Shown in pieces: positions 1-12,200 of a stretch of DNA of 64,000 nucleotides. The notes beneath the pieces are model-generated. The model saw only the letters and a list, made by a program, of their open reading frames with translations, was not told the DNA's origin and ran no database searches. Every line of letters starts with the position of its first letter. The stretch's first letter is position 1. The position numbers and the translations under genes were made by a program. Origin of the DNA: Myrica gale (Eukaryota > Streptophyta > Magnoliopsida > Fagales > Myricaceae); contig OZ005612.1 of NCBI GenBank assembly GCA_963930655.1, positions 12,281,001-12,345,000 on the forward strand. Direction: 5' to 3'.

Positions 1-1040
1 TCAAGTGAACTCACCCTCACACTTAGCATTTCAATTTCACTCTTCATTTGATTCTCTTGGCCGAATATCACCCTCCCATTTCAACTCTCTCTCTTTTCCT
101 CTCTTGGCCGAACCTTTCCCTTAAGCTCAAGCCTTGTTCTTTTCTTCTTGCAACCAAATCATTCCTCTAAAGTCTTAGTTTGTTTCCTTTCCTTGAGGTG
201 ACCAAATCTTCCCTTTGAACAACTCATTTCTTCTCTTGGAAATTTCTATCCACCTAGCCTTTTTCCCTTGTTGAAATCTAGCTCACTTTCTTAGAACTAA
301 ATCATTTCAAGTTTCAAGCATTTCCTTGTTTTTATTTTCCCCACCATAAAACCTATCTTAGCACCTTATATCAGCCTTGGAATCATTCCAAAAGGGTGAA
401 CCGAAAGTTGGAGTTAAAGAAGGATTTGTGAAAACCGGGTGTTCTAAGTAAAAAGGTACACTTATTTGGTCAAAGCTTGTGTTCAATCGTCAAAGTGAGG
501 CCAAAAATGGTTGTTAGTGCTAAGTATTGATGGTTGGCCGAATGTCTCTTGGTTGGATCTTGAGTTGGTGTCTTGATTTTTGTTAGATCTTGAGTTTAGA
601 AGACCAACCCTAAGTTATGATGTTAGATCTAGCTATATAAGCATGAGATCCGAACTTGAAAGTTAGAAAAATGTAAAGGAATGCATGTTGCAAGTTTTGG
701 CATGAAAAGTTGTGTTGGTTGGTGTTGGCCGAATCTTGTATGTATTGGATCTTCAAATATAATTTTGTTAAGAGTCAATTTGATGAATGACCATGATATG
801 TGTAAAGTTTGGTGAACATATGCATATAGGCTAGTCTTGAAATATAGTAGGTTGCATGCAAATCGAAAGAACTAAGGAAAACCTAATTATTCTATGAAAA
901 TGTGTGTTGGCTGAATATGATGTTGTGCTAGATCTTGGAGTTGTTTTGTGATGTGAAGATCCTAGGTTGTGAATCTGAAAATGGAGGATGGGATCACCGT
1001 TGGAGAAGAAAATTTAGACAAGGAATGCTTAAAGTGGAAC
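1..1040 (+). mobile_element. Partial long LTR of a Tekay/Del-like element (middle portion)
   Basis: No gene is supported here. From about 520 onward the stretch carries phrases typical of the middle of the long LTRs in this window: repeated 'ttggccgaa', 'tagatct' words, and at 950-1020 a block (gatcctaggttgtgaat ... ggatgggatcacc) that closely matches 11405-11455 inside the 3' LTR at 9275-13008. The intact element starting at 1041 therefore appears to have inserted into a related LTR. The five bases before it are ggaac; no matching copy follows that element because its right end is rearranged. The first ~480 bases (T-rich, with 'ccgaa' words) have no clear match. Confidence 0.5.
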
Positions 1041-4000
1041 TGTAAAACCCCGAAGAAACCCGTGTCTACTTCATTACTAGATGAAGGATTCCAAGGCCTA
1101 TTCTGTATTAAAAGAAACCTTGCTTGGCCAAGGCATGATTTTATGTTAAGAAAATGTATATGTAATTATTTTGAATTTCTAATATGTGATGTTATGATTT
1201 AAATGCTATGGATGGAATCTAAATTTTATAGTAACCGATTTCATGTTGCTAGATTAATTGTATATTTTCCTTCAATATTCTTGATTTTAATTTTTGAAGG
1301 ATTTTCTTATGAATGATTTTGGATTATTAAGACTTGCATGTTGGGCTTAGAAACCTCAATAATGGGCTGACATTGGGCTACCCATTTATGGCCGGTTATT
1401 GGATGTAATTGGGCCTTGAAGTTATGACATATGGGCTGCCCAAGTACATGTGATGATGGGCTACCATGAGGCTTATAACTTTTGGTGTACATTGGGCTTA
1501 TAATGGCATGCTAATGGGCTGCCAAAATAAGCATGGAGATGGACTTTGGAAAGCATGATATTGGGTTGCCATGGAGCCCATGGCAATGGGCCTTGTAATG
1601 GTACAATTGGGCCTTAAGGAAGTTGGACATTAGGCCTAAGCCCTTAGGCTTATAAATTGGGCTTTAGGATATGATGATGGGCCTTGAATCAAGGGCTTAA
1701 TGGACTGCCCAATGGGCCATGCAAATTAGATTTAGAAAGTTAGATTAATGGAACTAATCTTACTTAAGTTTCCTAAGTAACTAGATTAGGATAAGTAAAC
1801 TAGGTAGTTGGAATTCAACCAAATAAACTAAATGGTGGAACAAGTCTCTAAATAAAAGTTGGATTTATGTGGTGGGGGGAGGACACACGTGAATGACAAG
1901 GAGATTTGAATTTTGTGGTGCAAAAAGTTATACTAGAAAGGCAATGGAGACAAGAGGGAGACAAAAAATGGAAAAGCTGAAAAATGACATGGAAGAGGAT
2001 ATAATGTCATGGCCGAAAATCATGGCTAGATGCATGCCATTGCCTCACACGCCTAACACCCCTTTTCCCTCCTTCAATTGAGCTCGTTTAGGCCACCTTG
2101 GTCGACCAACACAAAGCCTAGAAGTGAAAAACCAAACACCAAAGAGAAGAGAGAAACCGAATACCCAAAGGAGAGAAATCAAGGCCAAAACCCTTGAACC
2201 AAAAGGCTGAGATTTGAGCTTGGATCAAGGGGATTTTGTGTAAAGGGAAGAAGGAGGACAAGGAAGAAGAACAAAGAAGAAGAAAGGAGAAGAAGGAAGT
2301 GAAGTGAAAGAGGTATTTTGCAAAGGAAAGAGAGAAAAAGGGACAAAGGAGCACTAAGGTAAAAACCCTCTTGATGGCCGAACTCTTGTGTATAGATCTT
2401 AGGGTTTGAGTTGTTTCATGCATAGATATGTTGAGATCTGGATGATTAAGAACCTTAGGTTGTTTAGTAGGTGAAAGAGAGGAGAAGCTTGCAAAGGGAC
2501 AAAGAGAAAAGAGAAGAGCAACAAGGTAAAAATTTGGATCTCACATTTCCCATGCTAGCCGAATCTTTCATGTATTGGGATCTTGGGCTTTTATATTTTA
2601 TTTTGGTTGGATTTTGATCATGGTTATGTGTAAGTATTAGATCTGGACATACATGCTTGGATCTAAGATTTGATGTTAAGGAAATGCAAAGGATGAGCAA
2701 TGTATATTAGAAAAAAAGGTTTAAATCTAACATATGTTGTGCTTGGCCGAATGGTATGCTTGTTTTCTTTTAGATCTTGTGTTGTTGTGGTCTCTAAATG
2801 ATAGATCTAGAGTTGGTGGTTGTATATGATGAGAGTATGAATTTAATACCTGCATGATGGGTCATGAATGCAAAGGATATGTATATTATAAATTTTAGCA
2901 TGAAAATGTGGGATTTTGATGTATAGCCGAACCATGTATGCTTTAGGTTTTCATGAGTGGATTGTATATGCTTAGATCTGGACATTGGCCATGTTATGTA
3001 CAAGATTTATGACGTAATGCATGGTAGATGAGTGCTAAGTGTAAAGAATGCATGCAAAGCGATAGAACCGAAGAAAACCTAGTGGTGTTGTGATATTTTG
3101 AGTTGGCCGAATATTGCTATTAGTGATGACTTGTGTTGTGTTTTGATTTTTAGATCCTAAGTTGTGAATTTATTGAAGGGAGGAAGGGGTCACCATTGGA
3201 GATGAATTTTGACTAAGGAAACATAGAACATGGTGTTGGCCCAATGCCTAGTGTTGTAGAGACCCTAATTGCTAGTTTGTGATAAATGGAATATAATTGA
3301 TTAAGATGGATAAATGAGATTAGGATTGGCTAATCGGAATAAAGGATATTAAGGCTTAGAAGTTAGGGTTACAAGGAATTAGCAAAACCTTGTGTTGAAA
3401 GCATGTACTAAAGTTTTAATTAGAATAAATAGGTCTTGGCTGAATTTATTAAGTGAATTACACTTGTGAAGATTTTATTAAGTACATTAAATAATGGGAG
3501 ATTTGGATTTAACCCTAATCTATTAATTGATTAAAACCCTAATCGGGAATAGAGATATAACTATTTTGTAATATGGTTAATAATTAAATGACCTAAGTTT
3601 AGATATTATTAGAAGAGTAAATAAAATACTTTAAATGATTAAAAGAATTTCAGTGACATATATATATATATATATATTTAATAATTACGTGCTATTTCTT
3701 AAAGTCTAAGAAATATTTGAATCGCTTGTAGGCGATATACGTGTTTTATACACTACCAAGGACGACCAAGAGTAAGTGGATACTGTAAGTGGTTCTTTTC
3801 AAAACTAGAATGACACACTGCATCATTTCATAAACAAGCATGAGATTTTGATCAAGCATGACATGACATGTGCATTGCATGAATTTTTCTAAAGAGAATG
3901 TTTATGCAATGATTATGGAAAGATTAAGGAAAGTTTTATGAAAAGATAAGTTAAGTTAAGGGGCACTGGTCGGTACCGTACCATCAAGATAGACTCCCAT

Positions 4001-4119
4001 ACCGAAGGTTGTATGTTTCCGCCGTAAGCACGTAAGTAAATAAGTAAGAACGCTGGAGCTATCCGGAGAATAGCTTGCGGCTGTCACGGTCCCTGCGGGG
4101 TGCCGTTCGGGGCGTGACA
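1041..4119 (+). repeat. 5' LTR of the Tekay/Del element (internally deleted)
   Basis: Begins tgtaaaacccc and ends gggcgtgaca; 3079 bp. It holds many 'gggctgcc/gggcc' words at 1340-1730, a GA-rich stretch (2220-2350) ending in AAG/GTAAAAACC at 2359, and a second such site at 2526. A (TA)n run lies at 3659-3678. Compared with the LTR at 9275-13008, about 630 bp are missing at 4008/4009, including the conserved hairpin/acceptor block and the iterated GGACGAATGCGAG motif. Its middle part resembles the solo LTR at 24910-28787 better than its partner 3' LTR. Confidence 0.9.
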
Positions 4120-4126
4120 GTTAAGT

Positions 4127-4138
4127 TGGTATCAGAGG
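4127..4138 (+). other. Primer binding site (initiator Met tRNA type)
   Basis: TGGTATCAGAGG lies 7 bases after the 5' LTR end. It is the usual complement of the 3' end of plant initiator methionine tRNA, used to prime minus-strand synthesis. The same LTR/PBS junction is repeated at 13008/13016. Confidence 0.85.
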
Positions 4139-4280
4139 ATCTGAGGGTAGAGCCGTGAAACATAGGGAACGAGTTAGAACCCTAAGCCTTAAAGCATGAG
4201 ATGTACGTTTAGGGTCAATTATGATAAGAAATTTTGAGGTTGAGGTTGTTCTAAGCTGAACGATAACCTTGAAGTGCAGG

Positions 4281-4945
4281 ATGGCACCTAGAAGACCAAC
4301 GAGAAGTCAAGAGCCAAGGCTCCGGGTATTACCACCGAGGAAGTGTTAAGGCATATGGCTCAGCTCATTGCCGAGCAGGTGCAACCGGGTACCCATGTTG
4401 AAGGGGCCCGAGGACGCCCTGAGGGGTGTACCTTTGATCAATTTAACCTCCAGCACCCGCCAACATACAATGGCAAAGGAGATGCCATACTTGCAGAAAA
4501 TTGGCTGGTGGAGATGAAGGAATTGCTCGAGGTCTTGGGGTGTACCAACGCCCAGAAGTTAAGTTATGCTACCTTCAAGCTGCAAGGGGATGCCAAAAGA
4601 TGGTGGCAGTCCGAGAAAGTGTTACTGGGTCAGGAGCTGAGGGAACGACCCATAACCTGGGAAAGGTTCCAACAAGAATTTCTAGACCGATATTTCCCAA
4701 GAACGACCCGGGAAGCAAAAGCAAGGGAGTTCGCTACCCTAACCCAAGGAGCCATGACGGTGGAGCAGTACGCAGGCCGATTCATGGAATAGGTGCGGTT
4801 TGCTCCATACTTAGTACCAGATGAAGAAAGGAAGGCCCGAAAGTTTGAAGAAGGGCTACACCCACGGGTCTATGACAGGGTGTATAGCCATAACCTTAAC
4901 ACCCTGGCCAAGGTAATAGAACGAGCGGTGATAGTGAGCAATTAG
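4281..4945 (+). pseudogene. gag of the Tekay/Del element, frameshifted and C-terminally deleted
   Basis: Capsid polyprotein of the retrotransposon. The start is the ATG at 4281, shared by the second copy at 13171. Relative to that copy, one base is missing near 4315 (ccaagg versus ccggagg), which throws the start out of frame with the main capsid frame (open from 4343). The capsid region shows the Retrotrans_gag signature: AENWL, A(T)FKLQGDAKRWWQ, F..EFLDRYFP...REAKAREF. In-frame TAGs sit at 4790 and 4943. The frame after the first stop continues as gag (VRFAPYLVPDEERKARKFEEGL). The CCHC zinc knuckle that should follow is absent because the sequence jumps into the protease region. Confidence 0.85.
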
Positions 4946-6243
4946 ATTGTGATGTCCTTGTGTCGACGCCCGCTGGGGGAAGAGTCGAATGTAGCCGGAT
5001 GGTGAAGGACTATCCGATAGAGGTAGAAGGGCAAGTCATGTTGGCCGATTTGATAGTTATAGAGATGGGAGGATTCGATATCATCCTCGGTATGGATTGG
5101 TTGTCAAAGCATGGTGCCAATATTCGGTGCTATGAGAAGAAGGTCTTGTTCCAAAAGGAGGGGAGACCAGAGTGTTGTTTTACCGGTATGAAAAAAATGG
5201 AACGAAGGCCAGCAATTGTCTCGGCCCTGCAAGCTAAGAGATTGTTGCAAGGAGGGCATGAGAGAATTTTAGTTTGGGCAATTGATACGCAGAATGATAC
5301 GCAGAATGAAGTTCCTGCGTTTGATCAAACCCCAATAGTGAGTGAATTTCCGGAAGAATTACCAGATAGGGAGGTGGAGTTCGGTATCGAATTGGAATCT
5401 GGGGCAGTCCCAATTTCCAAGGTGCCTTACCGAATGGCTCCAGCAGAGCTAAAGGAGCTGAAAGTCCAATTAGAAGATCTCTTGGAGAAGGGATTTATAA
5501 GGCCGAGTGTGTCGCTGTGGGGAGCACCGATCCTATTTGTAAAGAAGAAGGACGGGAGTCTCCGGATGTGCATTGACTACAGGGAGCTGAATAAGGTGAC
5601 AATGAAGAATAGGTACCCGTTACCTCGCATTGACGATTTGTTCGATCAATTGCAGGGGGCACAAATATTTTCAAGGATTGATTTGAGGTCAGGTTACCAC
5701 CAGTTGAAGGTAAAGGAGGGAGATATATCTAAGACGGCCTTTCGAACCCGATATGGTCACTATGAATTTTTGGTGATGTCATTTGGGTTAACTAATGCCC
5801 CGGCCGCACTCATGGACTTGATGAACAGAGTATTAAGGGAGTTCCTAGATAAGTTTGTAGTGGTGTTCATAGATGATATCCTGATTTATTCTCGGAACCA
5901 GGAGGAGCATGAGGAGCATCTCAGGATTGTTTTACAGATCCTGAGGGAGAAGAAGTTGTATGCTAAGTTCTCCAAGTGCGAGTTTTGGTTGCAGCAAGTC
6001 CGATTTTTAGGGCATGTGGTGTCAGGTGAAGGGATTGCTGTAGATCCCGGAAAGGTTGATGCGGTATTCAAATGGCCTAGGCCTACAAATGTTAAGGAGA
6101 TAAGGAGTTTCCTGGGGTTAGCAGGATATTACCGAAGGTTTATTAAGGGATTCTCAAAGATAGCCATACCGATGACCTCGTTGACCAAGAATACGTTAAG
6201 TTCGACTGGACAGACGACTGTGAGCAAAGTTTTCAGACGTTAA
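4946..6243 (+). pseudogene. pol part 1: truncated protease and reverse transcriptase
   Basis: The open frame starts directly after the gag stop. It begins inside the protease: the C-terminal [15 protein letters not shown] motif is present, but the D(S/T)G-type active-site segment is missing, so protease cannot be functional. The RT that follows is well kept: [17 protein letters not shown], the first catalytic Asp in [19 protein letters not shown], the VVFIDDIL box with the two catalytic Asp, and the thumb/connection region ([19 protein letters not shown]). At about 6191 the frame is lost; the homologous sequence continues one frame over. Product would be RNA-dependent DNA polymerase of the cytoplasmic virus-like particle. 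Confidence 0.9.
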
Positions 6244-8204
6244 AGGCTCATCTAGTTACTGCCCCGGTGTTAGCATTGCCCTCAGAGCATGGGGAGTACG
6301 AGATTTATACGGACGCCTCAAAGCAAGGTCTTGGGTGTGTGTTGATGCAAGACAAGAGGGTCATAGCCTACGCGTCGAGGTAATTGAGACCCCACGAGGT
6401 GAATTACCCCACTCACGACTTAGAGTTAGCTGCAGTCGTGCATGCTCTAAAAATATGGAGGCATTATCTCTACGGGGTTAGATGCGAGATATTTACGGAC
6501 CACAAGAGCCTCAAGTACTTCAACACTCAAAAGGAGCTGAATATGAGGCAACGGCGCTGGTTGGAGTTGATTAAGGACTATGATTGCACCATTAGCTACC
6601 ATCCTGGAAAAGCTAACGTGGTGGCAGATGCCCTAAGCCGGAAGTCGGCTGAAACAAGTGTCGTGGAGGTAGTGGCGAAGGAGATCATGGAGGATCTAAA
6701 AAGGGAGGAGATCACACTCGTGCTAACAGATCGGTATGTTTCCATCGCAGGGCTTTCATTGCAACCATCGCTGGAGGAGCGAATTTGCGAGGCCCAGAAG
6801 AGTGATGCGGTGATAGTAGGGATTAGGGAAAGGATTGGAAAGAATAATGATCCTGATTTTGGGGATAGGGATGGAGTACTGAGGTACCGGAATAGAATTT
6901 GTATCCCCGGTGATGGGGAAATTAAAGAGTTGATTTTGGCAGAGGCACATACTACGCCCTATACTATCCACCCTGGAGGAACGAAGATGTATCAGGACAT
7001 CAATAAAGTCTATTGGTGGCCGAATATGAAGAGGGAGATTGCGGAGTATGTCGCTCGATGTCTGACTTGTCAGAGAGTGAAAGCAGAGCACCAGAGGCCG
7101 GCAGGGACATTAAAGCCTCTAGAGATTCCCGAATGGAAATGGGAAGGAATTGCTATGGATTTTGTGATGGGGTTGCCCCGGACAACGGCGGGTTACGATG
7201 CCGTCTGGGTAATAGTGGATCGGTTGACAAAGTCAGCCCACTTTTTGCCGATCAGAGTAAAGTACACCCCCGAAAAGTTAGCCGAAGTGTACTTGCAGGA
7301 GATTGTAAGGTTACACGGGGTGCCGAAGAGTATAGTGTCGGATAGGGATCCGAGGTTCACTTCTCGATTTTGGAAGCGGTTACAAGAAGCCCTAGACACG
7401 CGACTAAATTTCAGTACCGTATTTCACCCACAAACGGACGGACAATCCGAAAGGACGATTCAAATCCTAGAGGATATGCTCCGAGCTTGTGTCATAGACT
7501 TTAAGGGAAGCTGGGCTCAGTATTTGCCCTTAGCGGAGTTCGCGTACAATAATAGCTTCCAATCGAGCATCGGCATGGCACTGTATGAAGGTTTGTATGG
7601 AAGGAGGTGCCGGTCACCATTGTTTTGGGATGAGGTAGGAGAAGGGAGACTCTTGGGGCCAGAAATAATCTCGAAGACAAAGGAGACGATCCAAGTGATT
7701 ACAGACAGACTCAAAATGGCCCAGAGTCGGCAGAAGAGCTACGCAGACACCAGACGAAGAGAATTAGCATTCGAAGTGGGAGACAAGGTATTTTTAAAGA
7801 TTTCCACGAAGAAGGGTATCATGCGGTACGGAAATAAAGGAAAGCTCCAACCCAGATACGTAGGACCTTTTGAGATACTAGAGCGAGTTGGACCGGTAGC
7901 ATACAGATTGGCTTTACTGCCTAGTCTATCGGGGGTCCATGACGTTTTCCTTATCTCGCTTTTGCGTAAGTATGTACCTGACCCTATCCATGTTTTAGAA
8001 CATGAGCCTTTGCATATTAGGGAGAACCTTACCTATATGGAGGAGCCGGTGCGAATCCTCGATAGGAAGGTGCAACAGCTGCGGACGAAGGCCATACCGC
8101 TTGTAAAAGTTTTATGGAAAAACCATGGGCTAGGGGAAGCATCGTGGGAGCTAGAGAGCGAGATGTACGAGAAATACCCGCAACTGCGGGATGAACAGAC
8201 CTGA
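6192..8204 (+). pseudogene. pol part 2: RNase H, integrase and chromodomain-like tail
   Basis: From 6192 the pol frame continues ([14 protein letters not shown]...). The RNase H core follows, with the first Asp in IYTDASKQGLG and [10 protein letters not shown] further on. A single TAA at 6381 replaces a codon just after the AYASR motif; from 6384 the frame stays open for 606 codons. Integrase shows the HHCC finger (H189, H196, C226, C229 counted from 6384), the DDE triad D259, D320, E356 in MDF, SDRD and GQSER, and a GPF module ([12 protein letters not shown]). The C-terminus VKVLWKNH...EASWE...YP matches the chromodomain-like tail of Tekay/Del chromoviruses, thought to steer integration to particular chromatin. 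Only two lesions are visible in 2 kb. Confidence 0.92.
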
Positions 8205-8380
8205 AACATGATTCCCTATTTTGCTTCTAGTAAAATGTTGTTGTCTGCTTTATTGACCTCTGTTTCCTGTGATTAAGTACATTTTAATTGGTTGTCTTTT
8301 GATGTTACTGCTATTAATAATTATATAATTCTGACATTGTGATTGAAGAGTTGAAACTGATCGTTTATTTATGATGTCAG
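8205..8380 (+). other. Spacer between pol and the extra ORF, ending in an acceptor-like site
   Basis: AT-rich, with no coding potential. It ends with a T-rich stretch (gatcgtttatttatgatgtcag) directly abutting the ATG at 8381. That has the form of a plant 3' splice site, so a spliced mRNA could bring this ATG near a 5' end. This is inference only. Confidence 0.4.
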
Positions 8381-9235
8381 ATGCCACCGAGTAGTCGACC
8401 CCCACGTTCCCAACATTATGGCACGACTTCTCAGAGAAGGATGACAGCACGAGAGTACCGCAGTTTGTTCCGAGTCAACCCTAGATCTTAGGGTTCGACG
8501 AGACCGTCGGGAAGCCATGTGGCTCCGACTCCTGCACCACGTGAGACCGACAGAGAAGACACAGGAGGAACATACCGGCCCCATTTACCTTATTGGCAAG
8601 AAGGTATGGTGGGGACACACCAGCCCCCGCCACCTCCTGCAGCAGACCAACCTGGACCCTCCAGGTGGGGTCAACCCTTATCTCCAGACTGCTCTGGATA
8701 TTTAGAGGGTATTTATTGGCCAGAGTCGTCAATAAATGCCATTCCCTTAAGGACCCTTTTACCAGAAGATTTTGAGGAAGACCCGGAGGAGGATCCCGAG
8801 TAGGATCCTGAAGAGGACCCTCAGGAAGAAACCCAAGAAGAGCCACAGGAGACTCCTGGACAGGATCCAATGGAAGAGGATCCTGTACCTGAACCTGCAA
8901 GGCGAAGGGAAAGAAACCCTACGCCTGAATGTACCCTCCAGCAATGTTCTCGGAGGAGGCACCGTAGAAGAGTCAGACCACAAGATGTGCGTTCTGACAC
9001 TAAACTTTCATCACAGGAGGTAGATTCTAGGCCCACATTCCGTATGCCTCCCGAAAATGTGATCCATGACCCTAGTCTAGAAGAGCTAAACCAAGATACA
9101 AGATCGTCACAGTCATGGACGGGAAGTAGTTCCCCAGACCATATGTTTCAAGGAGACATTAGTAGTGAGGTGAGCACGAATGCTCCCCCTCACCCATCAC
9201 ACTCCCAGTCAGGCCAAAATTATTGGCGATGGTAA
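8381..9235 (+). pseudogene. Extra ORF downstream of pol (284 codons, two TAG codons)
   Basis: One frame runs from ATG 8381 to TAA 9233, interrupted only by TAG at 8489 (codon 37) and TAG at 8801 (codon 141). The conceptual product starts with a basic, Ser/Arg-rich segment, then has a proline-rich stretch with PPPPPAA. An acidic repeat of EDPE/DPEE units (codons ~132-165) follows, then RRRHRRRVR and a Ser-rich tail ending in NYWRW. I see no transmembrane segment or signal peptide, so an envelope role is unlikely. I recognise no family. The position is that of the additional ORFs known in some plant gypsy elements. The frame has survived for 855 bp with only two stops, both TAG, which argues that it was coding until recently. 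Confidence 0.6.
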
Positions 9236-9261
9236 TCGAATTCCGAGGACGAAATTTTTAT

Positions 9262-9274
9262 AAGGAGGGGAGGA
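9262..9274 (+). other. Polypurine tract
   Basis: AAGGAGGGGAGGA lies immediately before the 3' LTR start. It is the standard plus-strand primer site of gypsy elements. The preceding words (ccgaggacgaaattttta) are the usual sequence just upstream of the PPT in plant chromoviruses and recur in element B1 near 49955. Confidence 0.85.
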
Positions 9275-12200
9275 TGTAAGACCCCGAAGAAACCCGTGTC
9301 TACTTCATTACTAGATGAAGGATTCCATGGCCTATTCTGTATTAAAAGAAACCTTTCTTGGCCAAGGCATGATTTTATGTTAAGAAAATGTATATGTAAT
9401 TATTTTGAATTTCTAATATGTGATGTTATGATTTAAATGCTATGGATGGAATCTAAATTTTATAGTAACCGATTTCATGTTGCTAGATTAATTGTATATT
9501 TTCCTTCAATATTCTTGATTTTAATTTTTGAAGGATTTTCTTATGAATGATTTTGGATTATTAAGACTTGCACGTTGGGCTTAGAAACCTCAAATAAGGG
9601 GCTGATATTGGGCTACCCATTTATGGCCGGTTATTGGATGTAATTGGGCCTTGAAGTTGTGTCATATGGGCTGCCCAAATACATGTGATGATGGGCCCTT
9701 GAAGTGTGATGTTGGGCTGCCATGAGGCTTATAACAATTGGTGTATATTGGGTTTATAATGGCATGATAATGGGCTGCCAAAATAATCATGGAGATGGGC
9801 CTTGGAAAGCATGATATTGGGCTGCCATGAAGCCCATGGCAATGGGCCTTGGAATGGTGTTATTGGGCCTTAAGGAAGTTGGACAATGGGCCTAAGCCCT
9901 TGGGCTTATGAATTGGGCTTTAGGTGGTGATGTTGGGCCTTGGATTAAGGATTTATTGGGCTGCCCAATGGGCCTTGGAGTTAAGTTATAATATAAGATT
10001 AGTAGTACTAATCATTCATTAAGCCAACTAAGTATGCTATGTAACTAGGTTGGTTGAGTTGTAACTAAGTAAACTAAACTAGTTGGATTTCAACCAAGGG
10101 AACCTAATTGGTTGAACTAGCATTTAAAGAGGACTTGAAATGTGTGGTGGAGGATAAATTTCGTGCAAGACAAAGGGGACAAAGGGGAGACAAAACTGAA
10201 AAGTTGAAAAAAAAAGGTGAAGGAAAAGTAAATTCTCACATGGCCGGATTTCTTGTTCAAATGCATTCCAATTTGTCCTTTGTGAGAGGCCTTTTACGCA
10301 TAGCCCTTACACACACACTCATTTGAAGTCTTTTGGAGTCCTTTGGTCGTGCATCACATAGCTTAGAAGTGAGAAACCGAAAACCAAAGGGAAGGGAGAA
10401 ACCGAACACCAAAAAGAGAGAAAAGTGAGGAACCAAGGCAAACCGAATCTGTTGAAGCCACCAAGAGTGATTTCAAGCTTGGAACCAAGAGGATTTTGTG
10501 CAAGGAGAAGAAGGAGAAGGAAGAAGAGGAAGGAGGTGAGGAAATAGGTGAGGTCTTGCAAAGGAAAAAGAGAAAAGAAACAAAGGAGCACTAAGGTAAA
10601 AACCGGATCTTGTTCTTCTCTTGATGGCCTAATTCTCTTGTGTATAGATCTTAGAGTTGAGTTGTTTTATGCTTGGATATGGTGAGATCTGGAATGATTA
10701 AGAACCTTAGGTTGTTTAGTAGGTGAAGGAGAGGAGAAGCTTGCAAAGGAACAAAGAGAAGGAAGAAGGAACAACAAGGTAGTGACCGAACCACCATACC
10801 CATTGTTTGGCCGAACTAGTTGTGAATGGATCTTGATGTTTCATGTTCTTAGGTTGTTGTATCTTGCTAGATCTGGTAGTATTAAGATGTCTAAGGGTAG
10901 ATCTAGCTATGTATATTCTAGATCTAGAGTTGTATGTTGGGAAAAATGCAAAGGGAAAACAATGTATGTTAAAGGATGTTGGATTTAAGCCTATGTTAGT
11001 TGTAAGTTGTGAATCTCTTTAGATCTATGATTATATATGTGTTTGAATGTTAGATCTGGACATGTCATACATGAATGATGAAGGTGTGAAGTAAATGCAT
11101 GCTAAGATGGATTGTAGAGTGCAAAGTATGCATGTCATAAATTTTCTAAGTATAAAAAGGTGGTATTATGTGGTATGGCCGAATATAGTATACCTAGGTT
11201 TCCAAGATTAATTTTGTGCATAATTGGATCTGGTCATTGGTCATTTTATATGCTAGGTTATTGGCCTAATGTATGGTAGATGATTATGAAGTGTAAAGGA
11301 TGCATGCAAGTTCAAAGAAACAAAAGAAAACTTGATTATTTGGGAAAATGAGTGTGCTGGCCGAATAGGTTAATGCTTGGCATCTTATGATTGTGTTTCG
11401 ATTCTTAGATCCTAGGTTGTGAAATTGTCGAATGGAGGATGGGATCACCCTTGGAGTTAATGTTGTGATTAAAGAGGCACATAAACTGGTGATAGCCGAA
11501 TATCATAATGAAATGAATCCCTAAGTGCAATTTTTGATAAATGGATCATCATTGTTGATAAGGAAATTGGGGTTAGGCTAATTAGAATTTATATTGAAGA
11601 ACCATGATCATGTAATAAAAATATTTGAAACCCTAGTTAGGGTTAGTACTCGGGATTAATTGAGGTTTAAGGTCCAATTCAAGATTTAAGTGTGATTAAG
11701 TTATTAATAGTTTAATGTAAGGTTTAATGGAGTACATTAACTAATGGGAGACTTGGGTTTAATCCCAAAGCTATTAATTGCTGATTAGAACCCTAATCGA
11801 GAATAGAGATATAAATTGTAATAGAGTTCAATAATTGAATAACCTAAGTTTAACTAGTATTAGTTAAAGATGAGTAAATAAAATACTTTAAATGATTAAA
11901 AGAATTTCAGGGATATATATATGTTTAATGATTACGTACTATTTCTTAAAGTCTAAGAAATATTTGAATCGCTTGTAGGCGATCTACGTATCTTATATAC
12001 TACCAAGGAAGACCAAGAGTAAGTAGATACTGTAAGTGGACAGTAAGTGGTTCTTTTCAAAACTGGAATGACACACTGCATCGTTTCATGAACAAGCATG
12101 AGATTTTGATCAAGCATGACATGACATGTGCATTGCATGAATTTTTCTAAAGAGAATGTTTATGCAATGATTTTATGGAAAGATTACGAAAAGTTTTATG

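Noticed and set aside
2118-2423. Minus-strand open frame rich in Leu, Phe and Ser, resembling a membrane protein
   Set aside because: It is the complement of the GA-rich LTR block and recurs wherever that block recurs (27426-27837, 10319-10591).
3659-3678. (TA)n run as an origin or regulatory site
   Set aside because: An ordinary microsatellite inside the LTR; shortened in the 3' LTR.
8481-9036. Minus-strand frames opposite the extra ORF
   Set aside because: They are shadows of the plus-strand EDPE-rich frame and share its codon periodicity.
8205-9235. Envelope-like gene
   Set aside because: No signal peptide, transmembrane segment or Cys pattern; the product is hydrophilic and acidic.
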